Source: Njordibacter sp937773555 (GTDB lineage Bacteria; Pseudomonadota; Gammaproteobacteria; Pseudomonadales; Balneatricaceae). Taken from it: a DNA stretch of 64,000 nucleotides. This document shows, one piece after another, positions 43,760 through 50,883 of this stretch. The stretch lies in NCBI RefSeq assembly GCF_047730085.1, contig NZ_CP159830.1, positions 1,426,001-1,490,000 of the forward strand, in the 5' to 3' direction. Below the pieces are notes generated by a model. The model did not search any database. It was not told the DNA's origin and saw nothing but the letters and a program-made list of their open reading frames with translations. Position 1 is the first letter of the stretch. Each line of letters begins with the position of its first letter. Made by a program: the position numbers and the translations under genes.

Positions 43760-45043
43760 ATGTTAGACCAAAAATTGGTTCGTAATTCGCCACAAGACGT
43801 GGCTGATAAACTGCTAAAAAAAGGCTTCACGCTTGATTTAGAGAGGCTTCATAATTTAGAAGAAGCCCGCAAACAATTGCAGATTGATACAGAAAACTTA
43901 CAAAGTGAACGCAACTCTAAGTCTAAAGAAATTGGTAAACTTAAAGCTCAAGGCCAAGATACCACAGCAATTATGGCTGCAGTAAGTTCATTTGGTGCCC
44001 AACTTGATAGTAAAAAAGCACAATTAAAAATAGTGCAAGATGACCTAAATGCGATGTTGATGGCAATACCTAACATTCCCCATGACAGTGTTCCCAGTGG
44101 CGCTGATGAGGATGATAACCAGGAAGTGTTAGTGTGGGGCGAAAAACCAAGTTTTGATTTTGCTGTAAAAGATCACGTTGATTTAGGTGAGGGGCTAGGA
44201 GGGTTAGATTTTGGTGCAGCCATTAAGATTACAGGTGCTCGTTTTATGGTGCTTAAGGGGCCACTTGCCCGCCTACATCGTGCGCTCATTCAATTCATGC
44301 TTAATAGCCACATTCATGAGCATGGTTATGAAGAAGTTTATGTGCCTTATTTGGTGAATGCAGAATCATTACGTGGAACGGGGCAACTACCCAAGTTTGA
44401 AGAAGACTTATTTAAGGTGCCTGGGGAACGAAACTTGTACCTTATACCGACGGCAGAAGTCCCAGTGACCAACCTGGTTCGTGATGAGATTATAGATGCA
44501 AATCAATTGCCTTTGCGCTTCACTTGCCATACACCCTGTTTCCGCAGTGAAGCAGGTAGTCATGGCCGGGATACTCGAGGCCTCGTGCGTCAGCATCAAT
44601 TTGAGAAAGTTGAAATGGTACAAATGGTTAAGCCAACCGACTCAACAGCGGCTTTAGAAGAGCTTACAGGTCATGCAGAATACATCTTAAAGACCTTAGG
44701 TTTAGCCTATAGAAAAGTCATTTTGTGCGGTGGTGACTTAGGCTTCTCAGCCATAAAAACATATGACCTTGAAGTATGGTTGCCGGGGCAAAATAAGTAC
44801 CGTGAAATTTCATCTTGCTCTAATATGGGAGACTTTCAAGCCCGCCGCATGCAGGCTAGGTGGCGAAATCCAGAGACTGGAAAACCAGAACTGTTACATA
44901 CGCTTAACGGTTCTGGCTTGGCTGTAGGGCGGACATTACTGGCAATTTTAGAAAACTACCAACAACAAGATGGCAGTATTCTAGTGCCAGAAGCATTAGT
45001 GCCGTATATGGGTGGAATAACGCTACTTATGCCAGCGACCTAG
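43760..45043 (+). CDS. serS: Seryl-tRNA synthetase
   Basis: A 427-residue class II synthetase (E. coli 430). The N-terminal tRNA-binding coiled coil covers about residues 25-105 (LDLERLHNLEEARKQLQIDTENLQSERNSKSKEIG). Motif 1 lies at ARLHRALIQFMLNSHIHEHGYEEVYVPYLV, motif 2 at FTCHTPCFRSEAGSHGRDTRGLVRQHQFEKVEMVQ and motif 3 at LLHTLNGSGLAVGRTLLAILENYQ; the TAEV substrate loop is present. An AGGA ribosome site precedes ATG. It converges with the tus operon 31 bp away without a clear terminator. Confidence 0.98.
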   Translation: MLDQKLVRNSPQDVADKLLKKGFTLDLERLHNLEEARKQLQIDTENLQSERNSKSKEIGKLKAQGQDTTAIMAAVSSFGAQLDSKKAQLKIVQDDLNAMLMAIPNIPHDSVPSGADEDDNQEVLVWGEKPSFDFAVKDHVDLGEGLGGLDFGAAIKITGARFMVLKGPLARLHRALIQFMLNSHIHEHGYEEVYVPYLVNAESLRGTGQLPKFEEDLFKVPGERNLYLIPTAEVPVTNLVRDEIIDANQLPLRFTCHTPCFRSEAGSHGRDTRGLVRQHQFEKVEMVQMVKPTDSTAALEELTGHAEYILKTLGLAYRKVILCGGDLGFSAIKTYDLEVWLPGQNKYREISSCSNMGDFQARRMQARWRNPETGKPELLHTLNGSGLAVGRTLLAILENYQQQDGSILVPEALVPYMGGITLLMPAT

Positions 45044-45074
45044 TCAGCCTACTCTAGTAAGGTAAAGGAAGCCG

Positions 45075-45386
45075 TTAAAGGCAGTTTGTCGGTCTCGGTA
45101 GGCCGGCGATTTTGGCGGCTAGTTTTGCTGGGCTGTCAGGAAACAAGGTTAACAAATGGATACTGTTACCTTTGTCTAGGCTCACTCTTTGCTTCACAAT
45201 TTTAACGAGTATACGCATTGCAGGAGAAATTCCGGTATCAGCGTAAAAGGCTCGTAATGCATTTATCACCTCCCAGTGTTCAGCCTCTAAAGTGATACCT
45301 TCGCTGTGCGCTAGCCACTTTGCGGTGTTTGGGCTCCAGTCACTTAAATGGGTTAAATACCCGTCTTTATCCGTTTCTAACTGCAT
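45075..45386 (-). CDS. tusE: Sulfur relay protein TusE (DsrC family)
   Basis: Accepts persulfide from TusBCD and hands it to MnmA for tRNA 2-thiolation. The 103-residue protein ends GLPRPTNCL, with the single swinging-arm cysteine C102; the second cysteine that defines dissimilatory DsrC is absent, so TusE is the right call. LTHLSDWSPNTAKWLAHSEGITLEAEHWEVINALRAFY and ISPAMRILVKIV are family blocks. It is the last gene of tusD-tusC-tusB-tusE and begins one base after the tusB stop. Confidence 0.95.
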   Translation of the reverse strand: MQLETDKDGYLTHLSDWSPNTAKWLAHSEGITLEAEHWEVINALRAFYADTGISPAMRILVKIVKQRVSLDKGNSIHLLTLFPDSPAKLAAKIAGLPRPTNCL

Positions 45387-45387
45387 A

Positions 45388-45669
45388 TCACCAACTCATA
45401 GAAGACGTATAGCGTGTGGTTAAATTAACCAAGTCTGTCATATTGATCAATGTTACAGCAGGGCTGTGAACTATGGAAAGCCCACGTTCTTCCACATGAG
45501 CTGCAAAAACAAATACAGGCCTGGCACCAAAGGCCAGTAATTCTTTACTAAGCTGCACATATACACCGTCATCAATGAATACATAGCCATCATTAGGGCT
45601 ACTTCGTGCAACTAATGTGGTCAGCGCATTAGTATCAAGGTGTTTGGCGATTATGTGAAGGATTGACAT
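45388..45669 (-). CDS. tusB: Sulfur relay protein TusB (DsrH family)
   Basis: A 93-residue subunit of the TusBCD heterohexamer. The sequence MSILHIIAKHLDTNALTTLVARSSPNDGYVFIDDGVY resembles the DsrH N-terminal strand-helix-strand, with FIDDGVYVQL in the usual place; the C-terminal TSSMSW is as short as in E. coli TusB (95). ATG 45669 is chosen; a GTG three bases earlier overlaps the tusC stop. Assignment rests partly on order between tusC and tusE. Confidence 0.88.
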   Translation of the reverse strand: MSILHIIAKHLDTNALTTLVARSSPNDGYVFIDDGVYVQLSKELLAFGARPVFVFAAHVEERGLSIVHSPAVTLINMTDLVNLTTRYTSSMSW

Positions 45670-45671
45670 CA

Positions 45672-46022
45672 CTAAAACACCAAATGTTGATGATATTGAG
45701 CACAGAGTTGCCCTAGGTGGATACGAGTAACAACGTTGACAGTTTGGCTGAGATCGTCAATCGCGAGGCCAAATTGATCCAATGACTCTTGTTCTACCCA
45801 AAGCTCATTTATATCATACATCTCTAATGCGCTTAGAATTTTCCCAATATGCTTGTGGGGAGAGGGTATTTGACTTCCAGGAAGGAGTTGTAAAACGCCC
45901 TCGTCAACAAATAAGACTGCTGGCTGTTGTTCAAAAGCAGACAAAACTAATGCCACATCTAAGGATTCCTTAGCTACCTGAGAGCCATACGGTGCATGGC
46001 TTAGAGTGATTAAACAGGACAT
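45672..46022 (-). CDS. tusC: Sulfur relay protein TusC (DsrF family)
   Basis: A 116-residue DsrE/F-fold subunit: TLSHAPYGSQVAKESLDVALVLSAFEQQPAVLFVDEGVLQLLPGS, then IGKILSALEMYDINELWVEQESLDQFGL are typical TusC blocks. ATG 46022 overlaps the tusD stop (TGATG) and has GGAGG in the proper place, so it is translated in tandem with tusD. It helps form the sulfur-carrying TusBCD complex. Confidence 0.92.
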   Translation of the reverse strand: MSCLITLSHAPYGSQVAKESLDVALVLSAFEQQPAVLFVDEGVLQLLPGSQIPSPHKHIGKILSALEMYDINELWVEQESLDQFGLAIDDLSQTVNVVTRIHLGQLCAQYHQHLVF

Positions 46023-46465
46023 CAATCCCCTCCAAAACTAACAAGTCGGTCACACTCGGCGCTAGCAGCTGCTAGCTGACCAAGCCCTACTAAGGAAAAT
46101 TGCGAAGCCAAACTATCACTGCCAAGTTCATACCGGTTGGCTTCTTGTTGGTTAGTGATTCCAGCCTGTAACGCCGCAGCAATGCACACGCCAAGGTCTA
46201 AGTCGTAGTCCAGGCTCAACTGTTGCCACAAAACGGTTAAATTCAGTTCATCCTGTGGAACCACCCTTAAGCCAGAAGCGGTATGCACGCCTTGTTGGTA
46301 AAAAAACACACTTAGCACTTTATGCCCTTGCAACAATACCTCTTTAGTAAACTGAAACGCAGACAAAGCTCGGCTTTGCTGGTGCGGGCCACAACGGACA
46401 ACAATGGCATAGGTTAACGATGTTGGATCCAGAGAAGGGGAAGCGGCCATATTTAAATCAGGCAT
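46022..46465 (-). CDS. tusD: Sulfur relay protein TusD (DsrE family)
   Basis: The sulfur-accepting subunit of TusBCD. SLTYAIVVRCGPHQQSRALSAFQFTKEVLLQGHKVLSVFFYQQGVHTA, then LDLGVCIAAALQAGITNQQEA, where the cysteine corresponds to the persulfide cysteine (C78 in E. coli), and LVGLGQLAAASAECDRLVSFG. The start is uncertain: ATG 46465 (147 residues, GGGG upstream within a terminator stem) or ATG 46450 (142 residues). Either gives a short N-terminal extension over E. coli TusD (128). First gene of the tus operon. Confidence 0.92.
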   Translation of the reverse strand: MPDLNMAASPSLDPTSLTYAIVVRCGPHQQSRALSAFQFTKEVLLQGHKVLSVFFYQQGVHTASGLRVVPQDELNLTVLWQQLSLDYDLDLGVCIAAALQAGITNQQEANRYELGSDSLASQFSLVGLGQLAAASAECDRLVSFGGD

Positions 46466-46470
46466 ATACG

Positions 46471-46494
46471 AAAACCCCGCCAAAAGGCGGGGCT
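46471..46494 (-). terminator. Terminator of the BI-1/YccA gene
   Basis: Minus-strand stem CCCCGCC/GGCGGGG (46486-46492 with 46475-46481) around a 4-base loop, followed by TTTT. It abuts the tusD start, so its 3' arm may also shape tusD translation. Confidence 0.85.
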
Positions 46495-46522
46495 CCCTGA
46501 TTACTTCGCACCTGAGCCAAAG

Positions 46523-47191
46523 TTAATCATCGCCACTAAGAGCGCCTGTGAGGTGCAGCAGCATAAGAAATAAGTTTAAGATATTGAGGTATAAACTTAC
46601 TGTCATCATCACGTAATTGGTTTCACCACCGTTCACCATACGGCTTGTGTCATACAAAATAAAACCAGAAAATACCAATACACCCACAGCACTTATGGCC
46701 AAAGACAAGGCTGGAATAGCAAAGAAAATATTCGCCAATGACGCCACAATCACAAGGATTAGGCCAATCATCAAAAAGCCACCCATGAAGCTGAAGTCTT
46801 TACGGCTCGAAACCGCATAAGCAGACAAACCTAGGAAGGTAATACCTGTCATCGAAAGGGCAGTAGCCACAATGTCTCCACCATTAGCCATTCCCAAGTA
46901 AAAGTTTACAATGGGCCCAGTACTATAACCTAGAAATCCCGTAAAAAAGAACACTAGGGGTATAGACCATACTGAGTTTTTTAATTTGTTAAGCGCATAT
47001 AATGTGCCAAACAACACCACCAATTGAACGATGAAGTTAACCGGTGCGGCATTGCTTGAAATAGCCATAGTCGCCATAACAGCACTAAAAATAAGTGTCA
47101 TGGAAAGTAGGGCGTAAGTATTACGTAAAACTTTATTTGTGGCTAAGGTAGATTCCTTAGAATGGCTGGACAGCTGAACTTGTTCTTGCAT
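46523..47191 (-). CDS. yccA: Bax inhibitor-1 family membrane protein (YccA type)
   Basis: A 222-residue protein with seven hydrophobic segments from about residue 22 and a hydrophilic N-terminus, the BI-1/UPF0005 fold: VLRNTYALLSMTLIFSAVMATMA, FFFTGFLGYSTGPIVNFYL, ATALSMTGITFLGLSAYAV, VFSGFILYDTSRMV and NYVMMTVSLYLNILNLFLMLLHL with the conserved Asp of the calcium-leak/pH-sensor site. E. coli YccA (219) is an FtsH substrate and inhibitor. ATG 47191 is preferred because AAGGA lies at the right distance; ATG 47200 is possible. Linkage to tusE is conserved in E. coli. Confidence 0.92.
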   Translation of the reverse strand: MQEQVQLSSHSKESTLATNKVLRNTYALLSMTLIFSAVMATMAISSNAAPVNFIVQLVVLFGTLYALNKLKNSVWSIPLVFFFTGFLGYSTGPIVNFYLGMANGGDIVATALSMTGITFLGLSAYAVSSRKDFSFMGGFLMIGLILVIVASLANIFFAIPALSLAISAVGVLVFSGFILYDTSRMVNGGETNYVMMTVSLYLNILNLFLMLLHLTGALSGDD

Positions 47192-47352
47192 TAGTATCAT
47201 CCTTATTTAAACAATTCTGATTATTGTAGTCTAACCAGCACAAGAAGCTAGGGTATTTACGAAATATTTTGTAAATATCAGCACATACAACGACTTAATA
47301 GTTTGCAGCGGGGTATTTAACAGCACATATGACCCTAATTTTGCCCGTTAAA

Positions 47353-47382
47353 ACACTTTGTATAAGCGCAAAGACACTTTGT
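47353..47382 (+). repeat. Two 9-bp direct repeats 21 bp apart before hspQ
   Basis: ACACTTTGT occurs at 47353-47361 and 47374-47382. The 21-bp period is two helical turns, and the second copy overlaps the -35 hexamer of the hspQ promoter, a pattern typical of a transcription factor site. Confidence 0.4.
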
Positions 47383-47407
47383 GGAGCCTGATTAAAAAGC
47401 GTATAAT
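47379..47407 (+). promoter_or_regulatory. Probable sigma-70 promoter of hspQ
   Basis: TTGTGG at 47379-47384, a 17-base spacer and perfect TATAAT at 47402-47407, 34 bp before the ATG. No sigma-32 motif was found although hspQ is a heat-shock gene in E. coli. Confidence 0.6.
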
Positions 47408-47440
47408 CATTCCTCGATTTAGAAATGAGTAGGTAATTTA

Positions 47441-47776
47441 ATGCAAGTCTCTCACGCGCAATTTAACATTGGCCAAGTAGTGCAGCATAAGCATTTTGGT
47501 TTTCGAGGGGTTGTGTTTGATATTGATTTTGAGTACTCACTCGATGAGCCCTGGTTCCAAGAAGCGTGCAAGGCTATGGCCAGTTTGGGCCAGCCACCCA
47601 TTGAAAAGAAGCAACCTTTTTATCACCTGTTAACTGATGGCAGCGAACACGAGTCCTACGTATCACAGCAAAACCTTTGTGCCGCTGATAATGTTGCCCC
47701 AGTGAAGCACTCCGGCCTAGAAGCGTTGTTCACGCTTACAGACGGACAATATATCCATCGTTACAGCGTTAATTAA
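47441..47776 (+). CDS. hspQ: Heat-shock protein HspQ
   Basis: A 111-residue protein with FNIGQVVQHKHFGFRGVVFDIDFEYSLDEPWF and PFYHLLTDGSEHESYVSQQNL, the HspQ (YccV) hemimethylated-DNA-binding-type fold. E. coli HspQ (105) promotes decay of a mutant DnaA and is a specificity enhancer of Lon, whose gene is at 56-58.6 kb here. It is a single-gene unit. In E. coli it also lies near yccA, which supports orthology. Confidence 0.9.
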   Translation: MQVSHAQFNIGQVVQHKHFGFRGVVFDIDFEYSLDEPWFQEACKAMASLGQPPIEKKQPFYHLLTDGSEHESYVSQQNLCAADNVAPVKHSGLEALFTLTDGQYIHRYSVN

Positions 47777-47882
47777 TTCTCATCTACAAGGTGTGTTAAT
47801 GGCTCTTGAAAGCCTTTTCTATGGTACGCCATTTTGCTTTCGTTTTATTAGCGATTCTTAGGCCTGCTAATATTCAATCTAA

Positions 47883-47902
47883 AGCCCAAACAACACTGGG
47901 CT
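47883..47902. terminator. Weak hairpin between hspQ and the XRE gene
   Basis: AGCCCA (47883-47888) pairs with TGGGCT (47897-47902). It lacks a proper T-run on either side, so termination is uncertain. Confidence 0.3.
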
Positions 47903-47908
47903 GGTTGT

Positions 47909-48241
47909 TTATAGATTAAAGTTAATGCGCTTTACTAAGCCTCGCACTAAAGATTGCTGGTCATTAGACAATGACGCCATATCGAGCAGCAATTCAGCCT
48001 CCATGTCATTAGCATAAAAATACGGCACTGGCACATCCAACACTAATGCTAATTGGCACAGCGTTTCGTAGTCTGGCACATGTTTGCCACGTTCATACTG
48101 ATTCATTCTGGCGCTTGCAGACGCAACATCAATGCCAGCAGCAATACCCAAACTACGTTGTGAGAGCTCACGCTGAACCCGCGCATGCTTTAGGCGCCTT
48201 GGAACTGGGCAGGACATATCATCGGCTGAATTGTTTAACAT
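47909..48241 (-). CDS. XRE-family helix-turn-helix regulator
   Basis: A 110-residue protein (ATG 48241; a TTG at 48253 is also open) with a Cro/C1-type helix-turn-helix: RLKHARVQRELSQRSLGIAAGIDVASASARMNQYERGKHVPDYETLCQLALVLDVPVPYFYA. The 40-residue C-terminal tail (DMEAELLLDMASLSNDQQSLVRGLVKRINFNL) is helical and may dimerise. Targets are unknown. An AT-rich palindrome about 90-105 bp upstream could be its operator, and the LexA-controlled small gene is divergently arranged beyond it. Confidence 0.85.
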   Translation of the reverse strand: MLNNSADDMSCPVPRRLKHARVQRELSQRSLGIAAGIDVASASARMNQYERGKHVPDYETLCQLALVLDVPVPYFYANDMEAELLLDMASLSNDQQSLVRGLVKRINFNL

Positions 48242-48329
48242 GGCTTTAACCAAAATAATTTTTTAAACCTACACATGGTGAGGTGACTAGTATACCGAGC
48301 GCATCATTTATAATCTATATTTAACTTCG

Positions 48330-48345
48330 CATAATGTATATTATG
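48330..48345. promoter_or_regulatory. AT-rich palindrome, candidate XRE operator
   Basis: CATAAT (48330-48335) and ATTATG (48340-48345) form a perfect 6+4+6 inverted repeat, flanked by a looser TTTAAC/GTTAAA pair. It lies between the XRE gene and the LexA box. Confidence 0.4.
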
Positions 48346-48423
48346 TTAAATTATACTAAAATGGGTTATTTGTTTTGGCAATCAACATCATAATTGGCTA
48401 GTTATTCCATGCAACCAGCCCTA

Positions 48424-48443
48424 TACTGTACGCACATACAGTA
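48424..48443 (+). promoter_or_regulatory. LexA (SOS) box
   Basis: TACTGTACGCACATACAGTA has the invariant CTGT-N8-ACAG core with TA flanks on both sides, equal to the E. coli consensus except in the degenerate centre. A TATACT at 48422-48427 overlaps the left arm as a possible -10, so LexA would block initiation. It is 10 to 81 bp before the possible starts of the small downstream gene and 183 bp from the XRE start. Confidence 0.88.
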
Positions 48444-48523
48444 GATCAATTTATGGACACACCATGGCAATTCGCACAGTACATCAGGTCATTAATAGAA
48501 CAGAAACAATTATTGGAGAGTTC

Positions 48524-48730
48524 ATGGATATTAAGTTAGCAAAGGATTTGGATAATCGAACTGACGTCCTTTACTTCATCGCAGACCTAGTTGAAACTGC
48601 AGGTATTGATGAAAGTACTGCTGAGAAAGTTGCAGAAATAATGATAGACGACACAACACGTAAGCAACTCGTTAACCAACTAAAAACTGTTAAAGACCTG
48701 CCCTCTGCTATAAAAGAGACCAACGACTAG
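48524..48730 (+). CDS. Small hypothetical protein under a LexA box
   Basis: I do not recognise a family. From ATG 48524, preceded by GGAGAG five bases upstream, the product is 68 residues; an in-frame ATG at 48464 would give 88 residues but has no ribosome site. The sequence is acidic, soluble and predicted helical, without cysteine, signal peptide or membrane segment: MDIKLAKDLDNRTDVLYFIA, then ETAGIDESTAEKVAEIMIDD and KQLVNQLKTVKDLPS. A near-perfect LexA box precedes it, so it should be induced by DNA damage. Its stop overlaps the GTG of an EamA transporter by one base. It is not similar to SulA or DinI as far as I can see. Confidence 0.7.
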   Translation: MDIKLAKDLDNRTDVLYFIADLVETAGIDESTAEKVAEIMIDDTTRKQLVNQLKTVKDLPSAIKETND

Positions 48731-49629
48731 TGCCACACCAAAGAGAACAGCTTATTAACTGGGCCTTACTTTTAACCCTTGTGGCTTTATGGGGAACATC
48801 TTTTTTAACCATAAAAGTTAGCCTGCAAACGTTCTCTCCCGATCAGGTGGTGGTGTTGAGGCTGTCTATAGCTGCCATTGTACTATCAGCCTTTATGTTG
48901 GCAAGGGGCAAACGGCTTCCTAGGGAACCTTTATCTTGGCTGCACTTTACAATTCTAGGCCTGGTTGGCAACGTCCTGCCATTTTGGTTGATTGCCAAAG
49001 GCCAGGTTTATGTAACATCAGGCATGGCAGGCTTATTAATGGCAATTATGCCATTAATGACGTTGATATTGGCCCATTTTTTTATCGTAGGCGAGAACCT
49101 AAATCGTAATAAGCTGTGGGGGTTTGTCTTTGGAATTAGTGGTATTACGTTAATTTTAGGCCCGTCAATATTAGGCTCTCAAAACAGCTTAGTGGGTTGC
49201 TTGTTGGTATTATCCGCTGCCATTCTTTATGCTACAAATACCATTATTGCTAGGCGTCTACCCACATACAGTTCTGCCGTAGTCAGCACCGGTGTAACTA
49301 TCTGTGCTGCGTTGATTAGTTTGTTGATATGGCCCTCAGTGTTCAATATAGAGTGGCATTCGGTGCCTGTGTCGGCCATCCTCACTATAATTTGGCTTGG
49401 TATTTTCCCTACTGGAGTTGCTGCTATTATTTTTTTTGTGCTAATCCGTCGTGCTGGGCCTACATTTCTGTCCAATATTAACTATTTGATTCCGCTAGTC
49501 GCCTATTTTACTGGAGCTTTAGTGTTAGGAGAGCTGGTAGTTTGGCACGACATGGTCGCATTAGTCGCTATTCTATTTGGCATTGCAATAAGCCGAAGAC
49601 CTGCGCGTAATAAGCTACGTACGGTGTAG
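48730..49629 (+). CDS. EamA-family (DMT superfamily) transporter
   Basis: A 299-residue protein with ten hydrophobic segments in two EamA repeats: LLTLVALWGTSFLTIKVSL...PDQVVVLRLSIAAIVL and PTFLSNINYLIPLVAYFTGALVLGE with VWHDMVALVAILFGIAIS, the usual C-terminal EamA pattern. Such proteins export amino acids, sugars or drugs; the substrate is unknown. The GTG start shares its G with the TAG stop of the SOS-controlled small gene, so it is very probably in the same damage-inducible transcript. It converges with gacA, 6 bp apart. Confidence 0.9.
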   Translation: MPHQREQLINWALLLTLVALWGTSFLTIKVSLQTFSPDQVVVLRLSIAAIVLSAFMLARGKRLPREPLSWLHFTILGLVGNVLPFWLIAKGQVYVTSGMAGLLMAIMPLMTLILAHFFIVGENLNRNKLWGFVFGISGITLILGPSILGSQNSLVGCLLVLSAAILYATNTIIARRLPTYSSAVVSTGVTICAALISLLIWPSVFNIEWHSVPVSAILTIIWLGIFPTGVAAIIFFVLIRRAGPTFLSNINYLIPLVAYFTGALVLGELVVWHDMVALVAILFGIAISRRPARNKLRTV

Positions 49630-49635
49630 GTATGT

Positions 49636-50280
49636 TTAACCTGTAATAATGCCTTGCAAAATTGCAAACTGGACGATATTAGCTGTGGTTTTTAGCTTAA
49701 GTTTTTTCATTACATTGGCACGATGGCTATGGATGGTTTTATGGCTTAAATTCATATCTTCACCTATTTCGACCGCCGTGCGCCCTTCTGCTATCATTGA
49801 AAAAATTTGAAACTCTCTTGCGGTCAGGCGGTTGATCGAACTCTCTTCTGCGCCAGGTGTTTTACTCATCTCGCGAATAACCTGACTAGTGATGAAAGTA
49901 CCCCCGCTATGAACACTCCGAATAGCGCTTATAAGCTCTTGTGGTACACAACGTTTGCTTAAATAACCTTTAGCGCCAGCTTTTAGGACGCGGGTAGGGA
50001 AAGGTTCAGTTTCATGGACCGTAAGCGCAATAATTTTGATTTTAGGATCCCGCTTATGTAGACGTGAAATTGCTTCTAACCCGCCAATACCAGGCATATT
50101 GATATCCATGATAATGATGTCTGGCCTCAGCTCATGCGCTAAATTGTAAGCATCTTCTCCGCTCTTTGCCTCTGCTATTACGTCAATATCTCTAGTAGTC
50201 TCGATTAAACGCTTAAAGCCAACGCGGACAATTTCATGGTCATCAACTAACAATACTGAAATTGAATGCCTATTAGCCAT
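49636..50280 (-). CDS. gacA: Response regulator GacA/UvrY
   Basis: A 214-residue NarL-type regulator (E. coli UvrY 218). Receiver: VLLVDDHEIVRVGFKRLI, phospho-acceptor D59 in IIIMDINMPGIGGLEAI, LTVHETEPFPTRVLKAGAKGYLSK. The LuxR-type output domain has LTAREFQIFSMIAEGRTAVEIGEDMNLSHKTIHSHRANVMKKL. It is the partner of a GacS/BarA kinase and would activate small RNAs that titrate CsrA. The start at ATG 50280 is six bases after the pgsA stop, and AAGGA lies 11 bases upstream. Linkage to uvrC and pgsA is conserved across gammaproteobacteria. Confidence 0.95.
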   Translation of the reverse strand: MANRHSISVLLVDDHEIVRVGFKRLIETTRDIDVIAEAKSGEDAYNLAHELRPDIIIMDINMPGIGGLEAISRLHKRDPKIKIIALTVHETEPFPTRVLKAGAKGYLSKRCVPQELISAIRSVHSGGTFITSQVIREMSKTPGAEESSINRLTAREFQIFSMIAEGRTAVEIGEDMNLSHKTIHSHRANVMKKLKLKTTANIVQFAILQGIITG

Positions 50281-50285
50281 TTTAG

Positions 50286-50837
50286 CTACATTCCTTTTTT
50301 GAGTTGAGACCATGCCGCTGATAGATATAACATCATAGACCACAAAGTAAGGGCTGCTGCAGCGTATAGCATGATTAACCCAAGAGTTGAAATAAGTGTA
50401 CCAGGAGGTGTTGCTAATAAGAAAACGATAGAACCCATTTGCATGGTCGTTTTCACTTTACCTATATAAGACACTGCCACATGAGCACTTTTACCTGTTT
50501 CTGCCATCCATTCGCGTAAAGCAGAAATGACTATTTCTCTACTAATAATGATAATTGCAGGAACAGTTAACCACAGCTCCGAATAGGATTCAACCAACAC
50601 TACCAAGGCAACGGCTACTGTTACTTTATCTGCAACTGGGTCTAAAAATGCACCAAACGGGGTCGTTTGATTGAGTTTTCTGGCTAGAAATCCATCTAGC
50701 CAGTCTGTAGCAGCAGCTAGGGCGAATAGCCCAGATGCCCATAAGAAACGATTTTCTGAAGGCCAATAATAGGCAACCAAAATGAATGGGATTAACACCA
50801 AGCGAAAAAGTGTTAGCAAATTAGGAATATTTAACAT
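50286..50837 (-). CDS. pgsA: CDP-diacylglycerol-glycerol-3-phosphate 3-phosphatidyltransferase
   Basis: Makes phosphatidylglycerophosphate, the committed step to phosphatidylglycerol. From ATG 50837 it is 183 residues (E. coli 182) with NIPNLLTLFRLVLIPFILVAYY, the CDP-alcohol phosphotransferase motif DWLDGFLARKLNQTTPFGAFLDPVADK and further membrane segments. No ribosome site stands out before the ATG; two codons upstream is a TTG. It lies 40 bp after uvrC and 5 bp before gacA. Confidence 0.97.
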   Translation of the reverse strand: MLNIPNLLTLFRLVLIPFILVAYYWPSENRFLWASGLFALAAATDWLDGFLARKLNQTTPFGAFLDPVADKVTVAVALVVLVESYSELWLTVPAIIIISREIVISALREWMAETGKSAHVAVSYIGKVKTTMQMGSIVFLLATPPGTLISTLGLIMLYAAAALTLWSMMLYLSAAWSQLKKGM

Positions 50838-50883
50838 AATCAATCGTTTGGTATAGTAGAGGCGTTTGAGGCCTCATTCTAGC

